Positions 37,629-46,989 of a DNA stretch of 64,000 nt are shown one piece after another. The notes below the pieces were generated by a model. It saw only the letters and a list, made by a program, of their open reading frames with translations. It ran no database searches and was not told where the DNA came from. Numbering within the stretch: position 1 is the first letter of the stretch; the number at the start of each line of letters is the position of its first letter. The position numbers and the translations under genes are program-made. Origin of the DNA: Halobacillus faecis (GTDB taxonomy: Bacteria; Bacillota; Bacilli; Bacillales; Halobacillaceae); NCBI RefSeq assembly GCF_007991335.1, contig NZ_BJYD01000026.1, positions 1 to 64,000 of the forward strand, given 5' to 3'.

Positions 37629-38576
37629 TTAGTAAATTTCTTTGAGTGGACGCAGCACATCTTTCACGGCATCTGCTGAACGATCTAGTGAGGATTTCTC
37701 TTCATCCTTCAGCGGCAACTCAATGACACTTTCAATGCCGTTTCCACCGAGAATCGTCGGCACACCTAAGTAGATGTCCTCGTAGCCGTATTCTCCTTCT
37801 AAGTAAGCAATCGAAGGCAGGATTCTCTTCTTATCTTTCACAATCGCTTCAGCCATTTCTACAAGAGAAGCGGCTGGTGCATAATAAGCACTTCCTTGAC
37901 CGAGAAGATTAACGATCTCTCCTCCTCCTTTACGCGTACGTTCGACGATATCCTGGAGTTGGTCTTCTCTTAATAGTTTATCGAGCGGGATGCCGCCCGC
38001 ATAGGAATAACGGACAAGCGGCACCATACTGTCCCCGTGTCCCCCTAAGACGAAACCTGAGACATCTTCAACAGAAACGCCCAGTTCTTGAGAGACAAAC
38101 GTGTTAAAGCGTGCCGTATCCAGGACCCCAGACTGACCGATCACGCGGTTCTTTGGAAAGCCCGTCGTCTTGTAACAGACATAGGTCATCGCATCGACAG
38201 GATTACTCAGGACGAGAATATAACTATCGGGTGCATATTTTTTCACGTTTTCAGAGACGTCTTTCATGATTTTCGCATTGGTTTCTACAAGCTCATCCCG
38301 GCTCATTCCTGGCTTTCTTGGAATCCCTGCGGTGATGATAACCATGTCGGCATCTTGAATGTCTTTATAATCAGAGGTTCCTGTAATATTCGAATCAAAC
38401 TTTTGTACAGGGGATGCTTCCAACATATCAAGCGCTTTCCCTTTGGTTGGGTTCTTCATCGATGGGATATCAACGAGGACAACGTCGCCTAATTCTTTTT
38501 GTGCAATCATGAGGGCCGCCGTGGTACCCGTATAGCCTGCTCCGACAACGGCAAATTTATATCGCTTGAATGACAT
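37629..38576 (-). CDS. mdh: Malate dehydrogenase, last gene of the eut operon
   Basis: The 315-residue enzyme would interconvert malate and oxaloacetate with NAD(H). The Rossmann loop is [13 protein letters not shown], the substrate arginine loop [15 protein letters not shown], the active-site region [17 protein letters not shown], and the catalytic His is in [18 protein letters not shown]. It closely resembles Bacillus Mdh as I recall it, including [24 protein letters not shown] in pattern. Mdh is not a usual eut gene. It starts 15 bp after a shell-protein gene, so it should be co-transcribed; it may supply NAD+ regeneration or feed acetyl-CoA into the TCA cycle. Confidence 0.92.
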   Translation of the reverse strand: MSFKRYKFAVVGAGYTGTTAALMIAQKELGDVVLVDIPSMKNPTKGKALDMLEASPVQKFDSNITGTSDYKDIQDADMVIITAGIPRKPGMSRDELVETNAKIMKDVSENVKKYAPDSYILVLSNPVDAMTYVCYKTTGFPKNRVIGQSGVLDTARFNTFVSQELGVSVEDVSGFVLGGHGDSMVPLVRYSYAGGIPLDKLLREDQLQDIVERTRKGGGEIVNLLGQGSAYYAPAASLVEMAEAIVKDKKRILPSIAYLEGEYGYEDIYLGVPTILGGNGIESVIELPLKDEEKSSLDRSADAVKDVLRPLKEIY

Positions 38577-38591
38577 GTCTCCTGCCTCCTA

Positions 38592-38996
38592 TTACTGTGC
38601 TTCACTTTCTTCGTTGTTTGTTTCATTCCCTTGGTCTTGGGAAGGTGCTTTCTTTCTCCGCTTCGGAGCTGCCTTAGGTTTTGGCTTTGAAGGTGGACTG
38701 GAAGTTTGATTTACGCTTTCCTTCCCGTCCTTTGTGAGGATCACTCCAGTTTCGTCGTCCGGATGTGGAATGACGTGATATCCTACAAGTTCACCTACAC
38801 GATTCACCGCTTCTTTTCCTGCATCGACAGCTGCCTGTACAGCACTCACATCGCCTTCAACAAGAACCGTTACCAACGCAGCATCAATTTTCTCCTGTTT
38901 CACAAGCGTGACATTGGCCGCTTTTACCATGGCATCTGCCGCTTCAATTGAACCAATAAGCCCTCTCGTCTCAATCATGCCTAAAGCTTTAGCCAT
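38592..38996 (-). CDS. BMC shell protein with basic disordered tail
   Basis: The 134-residue product begins with a standard BMC domain (MAKALGMIETRGLIGSIEAA, VTVLVEGDVSAVQAAVDAG, residues 1-85), which forms hexameric shell tiles. A proline- and lysine-rich tail of about 45 residues follows (SKPKPKAAPKRRKKAPS), ending in an acidic stretch. Enterobacterial EutK also has a basic C-terminal extension, there a folded domain; this one looks unstructured. AAAGGGG lies 8 nt before the ATG at 38996; a GTG three codons earlier overlaps the ribosome site. The start overlaps the end of eutN by 8 bp. Confidence 0.85.
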   Translation of the reverse strand: MAKALGMIETRGLIGSIEAADAMVKAANVTLVKQEKIDAALVTVLVEGDVSAVQAAVDAGKEAVNRVGELVGYHVIPHPDDETGVILTKDGKESVNQTSSPPSKPKPKAAPKRRKKAPSQDQGNETNNEESEAQ

Positions 38997-39273
38997 TTGC
39001 TCCACCCCTTTCTACTTCGACGGAATCGATAATACCAATAATTAATGCATCAATAGGAATAGCCGGGCCCTCCTGTAAATGAGAGCTTGCACTCCCTCTT
39101 GTGACCATCACCTTATCGCCCACCCCAGCTCCAATCCGGTCAACCGCTACAAAGGTTGAAGCTTCCGGAGTGCTTGCTTGGTGATCAGGCTTCACGACTA
39201 AGAATTTGAGACCGACGAGTCCGTCTTCTTTTCTCGTCGCCCAAATATTCCCGATAACTTCTCCTACAACCAT
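38989..39273 (-). CDS. eutN: BMC vertex protein EutN
   Basis: This 94-residue protein of the EutN/CcmL family caps the vertices of the compartment as a pentamer. MVVGEVIGNIWATRKEDGLVG, FVAVDRIGAGVGDKVMVTRGS and IPIDALIIGIIDSVEV are the hallmark segments. It sits between the unknown BMC gene and the tailed shell protein. Confidence 0.92.
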   Translation of the reverse strand: MVVGEVIGNIWATRKEDGLVGLKFLVVKPDHQASTPEASTFVAVDRIGAGVGDKVMVTRGSASSHLQEGPAIPIDALIIGIIDSVEVERGGANG

Positions 39274-39285
39274 ACATCCAACCTC

Positions 39286-39912
39286 CTAGGACTCCTCGAT
39301 AGAAATAATAAGGTTTGCTTCTCGTGCTGCATCTTTTGCTAGAGGAGTGACGATCGTTTCTTTTGAGATGTGAATGTCGTTGTAAAGCCATTCACTCACT
39401 TCCTTTTGAGTCAGCAGCTTCCCAGCGTAATAAAAGGGAGAACTTGACGTTTCCCCTGGAGGAGATAACACGTCTCCTGATGGCAATACAGAAACCCTAA
39501 ACGACAGCAAATCTTCTTTATAGGACCGCAAACGTTCAACATAAGGAGCGGGGATTCCCTCCGAAGGTGTGAAGATCCAGTCCAACGATCGATCCAATCG
39601 AAACTGAACCCTCGTTCCGCTACTCACCAACCTAGAAAAACAACGACTTTCCGCTGTATCCGCAAGGCCGAGCGCACTCTTCACAAACAAGTCCTGGTCA
39701 ACGTGAGGGAACAACGCATGAGAAGGAAAATCAAGACCTTCTACATCCTCAGGCTTTATCCAGTTCAAATGCCAGCTGGATTTCCACTCCTCTAAATCTT
39801 CCGGAATCCCTTCTGATGTAATGACATGAAGTGTGGGTTTTGAAACAGGATCATGACCTTGTTCCTTTAGAATCTCCGCCACAATTTCTTTGATCAGCTT
39901 TCGATCATACAT
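39286..39912 (-). CDS. Unrecognised microcompartment-associated protein
   Basis: The 208-residue product lies between pduL and eutN; I recall a hypothetical gene at the same place in Listeria-type eut loci. Its first 18 residues (MYDRKLIKEIVAEILKEQ) form an amphipathic helix like known encapsulation peptides, so it is probably compartment cargo. The centre (residues 30-160) has no motif I know. The last 45 residues (LLTQKEVSEWLYNDI then IVTPLAKDAAREANLIISI) resemble the short targeting-like or EutT N-terminal segment with T-P-x-A-x-D. The ATG at 39912 overlaps the pduL stop by 8 bp. Confidence 0.6.
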   Translation of the reverse strand: MYDRKLIKEIVAEILKEQGHDPVSKPTLHVITSEGIPEDLEEWKSSWHLNWIKPEDVEGLDFPSHALFPHVDQDLFVKSALGLADTAESRCFSRLVSSGTRVQFRLDRSLDWIFTPSEGIPAPYVERLRSYKEDLLSFRVSVLPSGDVLSPPGETSSSPFYYAGKLLTQKEVSEWLYNDIHISKETIVTPLAKDAAREANLIISIEES

Positions 39913-40564
39913 AGGTGGGCGCACCCTTTGTGAGTATTCCTTTTTGCCCGGTCTGGATAGCCCCTGCATTGGCTTCATCTGTATCGATATGCATCTCTAA
40001 TTGATACTTCTCCGAAACACGGATCACCGTTTTAGAAAAACGGACAGCACGGCCTGGGTTATTGACCGCAACTTCAACCACTTCCCCGTCCCTCACTTGG
40101 AAACGATCCGCATCATCCGGGTGCATATGAATATGAGCTTGGGCCAAAATCAACCCTTCTTCGAGATATAAACTCCCTTTCGGACCTATAATCGTGAAAG
40201 GACTCGAGTTCTTTGTCTGTCCGGATTGCCTGATCGGAGGCTTCACTCCCAGCTTAAAAGCATCGGTTTGACTCACTTCAACCTGCGGGGAGCTACGAAG
40301 CGGTCCAAGGATCCTCACCTTTGCTATACTTCCTTTCGGGCCTGCGATCGTTACCGTTTCGTTGGCAGCGAATTGACCGGGTTGGGAAAGAGGAGCTTTT
40401 TCACTCAATTCATACCCTTGGCCAAACAGGGTTTCTAAACTAGCCTTGTCCAAATGACAATGTCTAGCTGAGACCCCGATCGGGACCTCGCTAGACGTAT
40501 GGTTCGAATGCAAGAGTTCCTGCATCACTTCTTCTACAATCGATTCTAAGTCTTCTCGAGCCAT
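39905..40564 (-). CDS. pduL: Phosphate acyltransferase PduL
   Basis: PduL transfers acetyl (or propionyl) from CoA to phosphate inside the compartment, recycling CoA; it takes the place of EutD. In 219 residues it shows IGVSARHCHLDKASLETLFG and AQAHIHMHPDDADRF, the two zinc-binding beta-barrel motifs of the family, and HIDTDEANAGAI near the end. Its N-terminal helix MAREDLESIVEEVMQELL is a typical encapsulation peptide. It follows eutM across a hairpin. Confidence 0.92.
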   Translation of the reverse strand: MAREDLESIVEEVMQELLHSNHTSSEVPIGVSARHCHLDKASLETLFGQGYELSEKAPLSQPGQFAANETVTIAGPKGSIAKVRILGPLRSSPQVEVSQTDAFKLGVKPPIRQSGQTKNSSPFTIIGPKGSLYLEEGLILAQAHIHMHPDDADRFQVRDGEVVEVAVNNPGRAVRFSKTVIRVSEKYQLEMHIDTDEANAGAIQTGQKGILTKGAPTYV

Positions 40565-40581
40565 TTTGTTTCCTCACTTTC

Positions 40582-40606
40582 CTTACCTATCCTTAAAATA
40601 GGTAAG
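40582..40606 (-). other. Intercistronic hairpin between eutM and pduL
   Basis: CTTACCTAT and ATAGGTAAG form a perfect 9-bp stem with a 7-nt loop. There is no T-run, so it is more likely an mRNA stability or processing element that keeps shell-protein mRNA abundant. Confidence 0.5.
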
Positions 40607-40625
40607 TAGATGTTTGAAAATCTAT

Positions 40626-40916
40626 TTATTGAGCGGCGTCGATTTTTGGAAGAATGCTTTCCAATTCGTTGTGTGGACGTGGGATCACGTGTACGGATAG
40701 TAACTCTCCTACTCGTTGAGCGGCTGCGCTTCCCGATTCAGTAGCCGCTTTAACGGCTCCTACATCCCCACTTACTAGAATCGTCACAATTCCTCCACCT
40801 ACATGGATTTTTCCAACTAAGTTCACGTTTGCTGCTTTCACCATTGCGTCTGCTGCCTCTACGGATGCTACTAAACCTTTCGTTTCGATCATGCCTAATG
40901 CGCCATTCAATGCCAT
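40626..40916 (-). CDS. eutM: BMC shell hexamer protein EutM
   Basis: The 96-residue shell protein has one BMC domain: [40 protein letters not shown] and [17 protein letters not shown]. The segment is canonical for the main eut shell tile. It stands between eutE and pduL. Confidence 0.92.
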   Translation of the reverse strand: MALNGALGMIETKGLVASVEAADAMVKAANVNLVGKIHVGGGIVTILVSGDVGAVKAATESGSAAAQRVGELLSVHVIPRPHNELESILPKIDAAQ

Positions 40917-40935
40917 TGTAAATTCCTCCTAAGTT

Positions 40936-42456
40936 TTATTGATATTTTTGTAATACTTTACCTACAATTGCAGAAACCTTCTGCGGATCAACCTCTTCAC
41001 TATCGACTTTCTTTAACACTTCAGAAATCACTTTCTCTAAATCATTCTCTTCAGGATCCGCTTGTTTAGGGGACTGCACAGTTGCGGATGGCTTCGGAAT
41101 CTCCACATCTTTCACTCCATATGCGAGCCTCTTGATGTTCACTAAATGCCGTGCCGTGATGTTATCTGAAGTGATATTCCCTCCATAAGAACCACATCCC
41201 AGCGTCAACGAAGGTTTCAAATTCGTTGTCGCCCCGACCGCTCCTATACTGGAAAGGGTATTGACCATCAAGCGGGAAACCGGCATTTCATGTCCAAACA
41301 TTTCAGCAATTTGATCATCGCTTGTATGAATGGATAGACTATGACCCCGCCCTCCTAAATTCAAAAGCTCGATGCATTGGGCTTTCGCCTGATCCACATC
41401 TTTCACCGTATATAAAGCAAAAACGGGCGAGAGCTTCTCTAGTGAGAAGGGAACATCTTTTCCTACTCGCGTTTCTTCCGCGATGAGCACCCTTGTATCG
41501 CTTGGGACGTTCACCCCTGCCATTTGTGCGATCGTGGTCGCTGGACGCCCAACGATTTTCGGATTGATTTTCCCAGGTGCCGGAGAGAGGACGGCCGCAA
41601 CTTTTTCTTTCTCCTCGCCCTCTAAAAAATAGGCCCTTTGATTCTTCAATTCTCTTACGGTCATTTCTTTAATGTTTTGATCGACGACAATCGCTTGTTC
41701 GGTGGCACAGATGGTTCCATTGTCAAACGTTTTACTATCCATGACCATTTGAACCGCTTTTTTCACCTGACAGGATTTCTCCAAATACACAGGGACGTTC
41801 CCAGGACCGACACCATAGGCTGGCTTCCCAGAACTATACGCTGCCCGGACAAGTCCACCTCCACCTGTGGCCAAAATGACACTCGTATCTCTATGCTGGA
41901 TCAACTCTGTCGTCGCGGGCATTGATGGCTTGGAAATCCAGCCGACAATCCCCTCTGGTGCGCCTGCTTGGACAGCCGCATCATGACAAATCTTCAGCGC
42001 TGCAATCGTGCATTTAACAGCGGAAGGGTGAGGGCTGACCACAATTGCGTTCCTCGTTTTTAATGAAATCAATGTTTTATAGATGGCTGTCGAGGTCGGA
42101 TTCGTAGTTGGGATGATCGCTGCAACGACACCAAATGGATAAGCAAATTCAGTGACTTTTTTTGCAGTGTCTCGATATATCACCCCAACGGTCTTTTCAT
42201 TTTTAATGGATTCATAGACATCTTTGGAACCGACCTGGTTCTTAATGGTTTTATGCTCGACGACCCCCATGCCCGTCTCTTCCACGGCCTTTTCAGCAAG
42301 GGATCTCGCTTTTGCGTGGGCGGCTTCCGCTACGGCGGTGACAATACGGTCGACTTGTTCCTGGGTAAACGATTCATATTCTTTTTGAGCAGCTTTCGCT
42401 CGCTTTAGAGCGGTTCTCATTCCTTGAATTGACTCTAAATCATAATCCAGTTCCAT
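40936..42456 (-). CDS. eutE: CoA-acylating acetaldehyde dehydrogenase EutE
   Basis: EutE oxidises acetaldehyde to acetyl-CoA with NAD+. The 506-residue protein shows GVVAAIIPTTNPTSTAIYKTL, the catalytic Cys in FDNGTICATEQAIV, and GVGPGNVPVYLEKS. It is about 40 residues longer than the enterobacterial enzyme. The extension is C-terminal and holds two short amphipathic helices (DLEKVISEVLKKV and QKVSAIVGKVLQKY), probable encapsulation peptides placed at the C-terminus instead of the N-terminus. Confidence 0.93.
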   Translation of the reverse strand: MELDYDLESIQGMRTALKRAKAAQKEYESFTQEQVDRIVTAVAEAAHAKARSLAEKAVEETGMGVVEHKTIKNQVGSKDVYESIKNEKTVGVIYRDTAKKVTEFAYPFGVVAAIIPTTNPTSTAIYKTLISLKTRNAIVVSPHPSAVKCTIAALKICHDAAVQAGAPEGIVGWISKPSMPATTELIQHRDTSVILATGGGGLVRAAYSSGKPAYGVGPGNVPVYLEKSCQVKKAVQMVMDSKTFDNGTICATEQAIVVDQNIKEMTVRELKNQRAYFLEGEEKEKVAAVLSPAPGKINPKIVGRPATTIAQMAGVNVPSDTRVLIAEETRVGKDVPFSLEKLSPVFALYTVKDVDQAKAQCIELLNLGGRGHSLSIHTSDDQIAEMFGHEMPVSRLMVNTLSSIGAVGATTNLKPSLTLGCGSYGGNITSDNITARHLVNIKRLAYGVKDVEIPKPSATVQSPKQADPEENDLEKVISEVLKKVDSEEVDPQKVSAIVGKVLQKYQ

Positions 42457-42480
42457 AAATCCTACACTCCCTTCTAATCC

Positions 42481-43134
42481 TTACGTACGCTTGGGTTGGT
42501 TGGCGATCTCCCACACGGCCTGACGAAAAGCATCAGCGGCAGCCATACAGGAGGATTGTGACCCTGCGAGTAACCCGCCCCCGAAGTTGGTTTCGGTTGG
42601 TGGTCCATAAAAACAGGCAAGCTCAACATCAGAAGCTTTTAAAGCTGCATCCAGCCCGTATGTAGCTTCCAGTGGAGGAGCAATGACATAAGCAAGGGCC
42701 TGTCCCTCAGGAATGCCAGCTTCTTTGGATAAAAAGGATCCTGTACTAGAAACCACATGGGCAAACAAACTGTGGGTTTTCTCTTCATTCAATGCCTCAA
42801 AGTAAGCTCCACCATCGATGACCTGATGAATGGCCTCCATCGCACTCTTAACTTCATCAGGATCTGGTCCAGCGACGATGCCTAAGAATTCACCAGATAA
42901 AGGACCGGAGGCGTGATCGGCGCCTGCGTAAAAAGATCGGGCGTAGACGACATCAACCGCTGCCTTCTTCGTCGCTTCATCCAGGGCGGTCACTCCAACA
43001 TCATCCATGGTGACGGTGAATAATCCTAGGCTGTTTTGTGAGGTTGATAGATTTAATTTCTCGGAAAGCTGTGGATCAACATTCGGAATCACCCGGGTTG
43101 AAAGAACTTCTGCATAGATGGGCTCTAACTTCAT
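42481..43134 (-). CDS. eutL: BMC trimeric shell protein EutL
   Basis: The 217-residue tandem-BMC shell protein reads MKLEPIYAEVLSTRVIPNVD, ARSFYAGADHASGPLSGEFLGI and ACFYGPPTETNFGGGLLAGSQSSC, all characteristic of EutL, whose trimers have a large gated pore. It lies between eutC and eutE. Confidence 0.93.
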   Translation of the reverse strand: MKLEPIYAEVLSTRVIPNVDPQLSEKLNLSTSQNSLGLFTVTMDDVGVTALDEATKKAAVDVVYARSFYAGADHASGPLSGEFLGIVAGPDPDEVKSAMEAIHQVIDGGAYFEALNEEKTHSLFAHVVSSTGSFLSKEAGIPEGQALAYVIAPPLEATYGLDAALKASDVELACFYGPPTETNFGGGLLAGSQSSCMAAADAFRQAVWEIANQPKRT

Positions 43135-43142
43135 CGTCTCTC

Positions 43143-44111
43143 CTACCTTTCCTTTTTCACAAGCTCGACACCACTTGCTTCGTAATGTAAGATCTTTTCA
43201 ATGACTCCCCCTAAGTAAGCTCCCGCCTCAACCGGCGGAATGCCTCCACGGTGGATGTTTGAAACCACTTGACGCTGGGATTCAATCGTCCCTACCCTTG
43301 GTTTATAGCAGAGATAAGCACTCATCGATTCTGCACTAATCAATCCAGGTCGCTCCCCAATCAGATAGACTATGACTTCTGGTTGAAGTTCTTCCCCTAC
43401 TTCATCCATCGCTGCCACACGTCCTTTCTCTATGAAGAAAGGCGTCCCCACATCAAGACCGAGGCTCTTCAAAGACTGTTGCAGCGATAAATACACATCC
43501 TCTAAGTTCTCATCAATCGCTTTTGAACTTAAACCGTCGGACACGATAATTTGGACTTCGGGATTTTTCCGGCACTTTTCCCGGATGATCTCTTTCGATT
43601 CATCCGAAAGCTTTCGGCCATAATCCGGTCTTCGGATGTAGGTTTCTTGGTCCGTCACCTTCGTGTTCACGACAAACAAATCCAAGCTTTCTAACAGACT
43701 GCGATCAACATTCCCATAGACCGCGTCTACCGCTGCCGCATGGTCGTATCGGAAGCGAAGCCACGTGTCCGTTTTCGGTCTTACGCCTGCCCGTCCCACA
43801 CCAATCCTGGCAGGAGTTTTACTCTTTAATTCTTTCAAGTCGTCCGTTTCATCGCCCTCCGGAGTCGAAGGGGGGATGGGTTCGTTTTTTGGCTTCTTCT
43901 TCTCCGATTGATTGGGAAACTTTGAAAGGACAGCTCTACCCTCGACCTCATCATCAGCATTGTCTGCAGACGCTATAGACTCAAACTGATTGTTGGCGGA
44001 TGTATGATCCCATATCTTCACTTCCGATGTTCGGGAGGAAGGTTGTGTTTTTTTATCTTTCATTTTCTCCATGACAAGCCGAGTGACTTTTTCAATGGTT
44101 TGCTGATCCAT
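43143..44111 (-). CDS. eutC: Ethanolamine ammonia-lyase small subunit EutC (copy 1)
   Basis: EutC with EutB converts ethanolamine to acetaldehyde and ammonia using adenosylcobalamin. The 322-residue protein has the core motifs TPARIGVGRAGVRPKTDTWL, RYDHAAAVDAVY, VIVYLIGERPGL and AYLCYKPRVGTIESQRQVVSNIHRGG. The first 105 residues are an amphipathic helix (MDQQTIEKVTRLVMEKMK, targeting-like) and an acidic linker. AGGAGG lies 8 nt before the ATG at 44111; a GTG at 44120 overlaps the ribosome site. Confidence 0.93.
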   Translation of the reverse strand: MDQQTIEKVTRLVMEKMKDKKTQPSSRTSEVKIWDHTSANNQFESIASADNADDEVEGRAVLSKFPNQSEKKKPKNEPIPPSTPEGDETDDLKELKSKTPARIGVGRAGVRPKTDTWLRFRYDHAAAVDAVYGNVDRSLLESLDLFVVNTKVTDQETYIRRPDYGRKLSDESKEIIREKCRKNPEVQIIVSDGLSSKAIDENLEDVYLSLQQSLKSLGLDVGTPFFIEKGRVAAMDEVGEELQPEVIVYLIGERPGLISAESMSAYLCYKPRVGTIESQRQVVSNIHRGGIPPVEAGAYLGGVIEKILHYEASGVELVKKER

Positions 44112-44123
44112 TTCCTTCACCTC

Positions 44124-45488
44124 CTATCGAGTGAATAACACCGGATTACCGGCTTGGCTGGTTAAACGGCCACTTTCCATGATGCCCATGTCCTCAAGCC
44201 ACTTCTCAAATCTCGGAGACGGCCGTCTGCCGAACGTTTCTCTCAATGTCGCGACATCATGATAGCTCATCGATTGATAATTCAACATGCAATCATCTCC
44301 CATAGGAGTGGCGATGATGAAATTGACCCCAGCTGTTGATAATAAGACTCCTAAGTCTTCCATATCATTTTGGTCTGCTTTCATATGGTTCGTGTAGCAA
44401 ATGTCCACACCCATCGGAATCAGGTGCATTTTCCCCATAAAATGGTCCTCAAGCCCTGCGCGAATTACTTGTTTCGTGTTGTAGAGGTACTCGGGTCCGA
44501 TAAAGCCAACAACGGTGTTGACAATGAAAGGGTCATAGTACTTGGCGAAACCATAATTTCGTGCTTCCAGCGTCATTTGATCGATGCCGTGATGGGCTTC
44601 CGCAGATAGCTCGGATCCTTGACCCGTTTCAAAATATAGATGCTGAGGTCCTGTGCCGGTGCCTTTGCTTTTAGCCAGTTCGTTCGCTTCCCCAAGAATA
44701 GCAGCGTCAATACCGAAGGAGCGGTTCGCTGTTTCTGTGCCGGCAATACTTTGGAAAATCATATCGGCCGGTGCTCCTTGTTCAATCGCCTTCATTTGGG
44801 CCGTGACATGAGCGAGCACACAGTTTTGTGTGGGAATGTCCCACTCTTCCAAGAAATCTTTTGTCCCATGAAGAAGACGCTTCACACTTTCTACGGATTC
44901 TTCCACAGGATTGATGCCAATGACTGCATCCCCGATCCCATAAGAGAGTCCCTCTCTTAATGAGGCCATCATCCCATCGATATTGTCCGTCGGGTGGTTC
45001 GGCTGTAAGCGAGAAGCGAGCGTCCCTTTTTGCCCAATTTCAATGTTGCATTTGGTCACAACCTCTAATTTGTCGGCCGCGTGGACAAGGTCTAAGTTCG
45101 ACATCAGCTTCGCCGTTGCCGCGATCATTTCACTATTCAATCCACGGCTGATTCTTTTCAGATCTTCCCCCGTCGTTTCACTAGAAAGAATGTATTCCCG
45201 GAGTTCAGCCACGGACCAATTTTGTATCTTCTGATAAACAGGCTCATTGATCTGCCCATCAATGATTTTAGAAACTTCATCTTCTTCTGGAGAAAGCAAC
45301 GGATTTTCCCGAATGTCTTTCAACAACAGTTCACTAAGGACCGTTTTTGCCGCAATTCTTTCTTGGACACTTTCAGCCGCTACTCCAGCGAGTCGATCGC
45401 CGGATTTTTCTTCGTTAGCTTTTGCGAAGAGCGTCTTCAAGGAAGAAAATTGATACGTATGATCTAAGTGGGTGGTAGATAGTTTCAA
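44124..45488 (-). CDS. eutB: Ethanolamine ammonia-lyase large subunit EutB (copy 1)
   Basis: The 454-residue catalytic subunit shows the substrate and cofactor-binding stretches SRLQPNHPTDNIDGMMASLREGLSYG in pattern, NCVLAHVTAQMKAIE, YFETGQGSELSAEAHHG, and MGDDCMLNYQSMSYHD. It is co-transcribed with eutA and eutC. It differs clearly from EutB copy 2 at 52376-53740, so the two are not a recent duplication. Confidence 0.95.
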   Translation of the reverse strand: MKLSTTHLDHTYQFSSLKTLFAKANEEKSGDRLAGVAAESVQERIAAKTVLSELLLKDIRENPLLSPEEDEVSKIIDGQINEPVYQKIQNWSVAELREYILSSETTGEDLKRISRGLNSEMIAATAKLMSNLDLVHAADKLEVVTKCNIEIGQKGTLASRLQPNHPTDNIDGMMASLREGLSYGIGDAVIGINPVEESVESVKRLLHGTKDFLEEWDIPTQNCVLAHVTAQMKAIEQGAPADMIFQSIAGTETANRSFGIDAAILGEANELAKSKGTGTGPQHLYFETGQGSELSAEAHHGIDQMTLEARNYGFAKYYDPFIVNTVVGFIGPEYLYNTKQVIRAGLEDHFMGKMHLIPMGVDICYTNHMKADQNDMEDLGVLLSTAGVNFIIATPMGDDCMLNYQSMSYHDVATLRETFGRRPSPRFEKWLEDMGIMESGRLTSQAGNPVLFTR

Positions 45489-45505
45489 AGGATGTTTCCT
45501 CCTTC

Positions 45506-46936
45506 CTATTCATGAAATGTCAGTGTTTTGATGACGACCGGGACAACGCCTGAATCAAGTTTCGATCCGATGTCCAAGTAGTCTCCATTCTCAACTTTAA
45601 TTTGGTCGATACAGACCATTTCCCTCTCAGCCTCCAGGACTTGAATAGCCTGACCCAATGATTTAGCAAGATCCCTTTCCAAAATGATCACTAACGGTTG
45701 GGACGGACGATGCTCATCAAACGCTGTGACAAGGGCCTGGGCTAACCTCTGGATATCCTTGAATCCGAGAAGCGGGAGATCGGATAGATAAATCGCCATG
45801 GTCATCCCCTCTTCATGAGGATCAAACACGCGGCTTCCCGACTGGATATGGTCTGACATGGAGGAAAGCACGGACTCAAATTCTTCCTTAAAATCAATCA
45901 TGTGAACGGGCATATCCCGGAGAGGCAGGGTTGTGCTATCCACTTGAATGGTTGCTCCACTGATTTCTGTTGTTTGAGTCCCTGCGCCTAAAACCGTAGC
46001 TCTTACGGTTTCCCCAGGCATTTCCCACTCTTTAAGCTGCAAGCGAGGGTTAGCCAGGAGGGATTGAGCCAGGCTTACTCCAATATCGTTATAAAGATGA
46101 TTCGACGTACACCCTTCTGGATGGTAAATGCATTCAGAGACGCCACCGGAAAACATGACGACATCGATCGACCTTGTCCATTGTGGAAGGTTCCCTAGCA
46201 GCAAAGGCTCGTTCTCATCAAGCTCCCCATCTAGCATTTTCCGAATGACTTCTGCCATATAATTGGTGAGTTTTGAAATCGTCTTTTCGTGAGGCTGCAT
46301 CCCGATGGTCAGATTTAATCCCAGTTTTTCATTCACCTTCTGAACAGCAGGTGATAGATAGTGAATCGAGTCATGATCAAACTCCATCAGCTTGCCTCCG
46401 ACATGAAGCGTGCACGTCCCGACTAGTTTTCCATATCGATAAACGGCTGTATTGGCGGTTCCCCCTCCAATATCGATGTTAGCCACCGTTTTGTTTGTTT
46501 TCTTTGATAATTCAAAAGCTCCGGATCCTTTGGCTGCGATGATTGATTCTAAATCTGGACCTGCCGTCGCAACTAAGAACTTTCCCGCATGGTCAGAGAG
46601 ATGACTGACCATTTCTTTGGCATTTGACTTGGTTGCCGTCTCTCCTGTAATAATTACCGCGCCGGTCTGGATATCCGATGCCTGTATGCCCGCCTTTTTG
46701 TACTGATCCCGGACCATGGCATCGACCTTCTCCATGTCGATCTCTTTTCCATCGAGCAGGGGGGTACGAAAAATCGGACTTTCATAAATCACTTCTTTAT
46801 CCGTAATCTCAATCCGGGGCATGTGGGTCATCCCCGCCGTATTTCTCAATGATAAGCGGCTGATCACAAGTTTCGTTGTACTCGTTCCAATATCAATGCC
46901 TGCACTTATGATCACTTCTTTATTTCTCTCGTTCAC
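45506..46936 (-). CDS. eutA: Ethanolamine ammonia-lyase reactivating factor EutA
   Basis: EutA is an ASKHA-fold ATPase that releases inactivated cobalamin from the lyase. The 476-residue protein has AGIDIGTSTTKLVIS, VANIDIGGGTANTAVYRYG and VVMFSGGVSECIY. The GTG at 46936 is chosen because GGAGGTG lies 6 nt upstream; a GTG at 46951 overlaps it. A terminator with an ANTAR-type element precedes it, so expression depends on antitermination. Confidence 0.92.
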   Translation of the reverse strand: MNERNKEVIISAGIDIGTSTTKLVISRLSLRNTAGMTHMPRIEITDKEVIYESPIFRTPLLDGKEIDMEKVDAMVRDQYKKAGIQASDIQTGAVIITGETATKSNAKEMVSHLSDHAGKFLVATAGPDLESIIAAKGSGAFELSKKTNKTVANIDIGGGTANTAVYRYGKLVGTCTLHVGGKLMEFDHDSIHYLSPAVQKVNEKLGLNLTIGMQPHEKTISKLTNYMAEVIRKMLDGELDENEPLLLGNLPQWTRSIDVVMFSGGVSECIYHPEGCTSNHLYNDIGVSLAQSLLANPRLQLKEWEMPGETVRATVLGAGTQTTEISGATIQVDSTTLPLRDMPVHMIDFKEEFESVLSSMSDHIQSGSRVFDPHEEGMTMAIYLSDLPLLGFKDIQRLAQALVTAFDEHRPSQPLVIILERDLAKSLGQAIQVLEAEREMVCIDQIKVENGDYLDIGSKLDSGVVPVVIKTLTFHE

Positions 46937-46989
46937 GAAGCGCACCTCCACATAAAAAACAAAGTGCCTTTCTTATCCCAAATCCAAAT

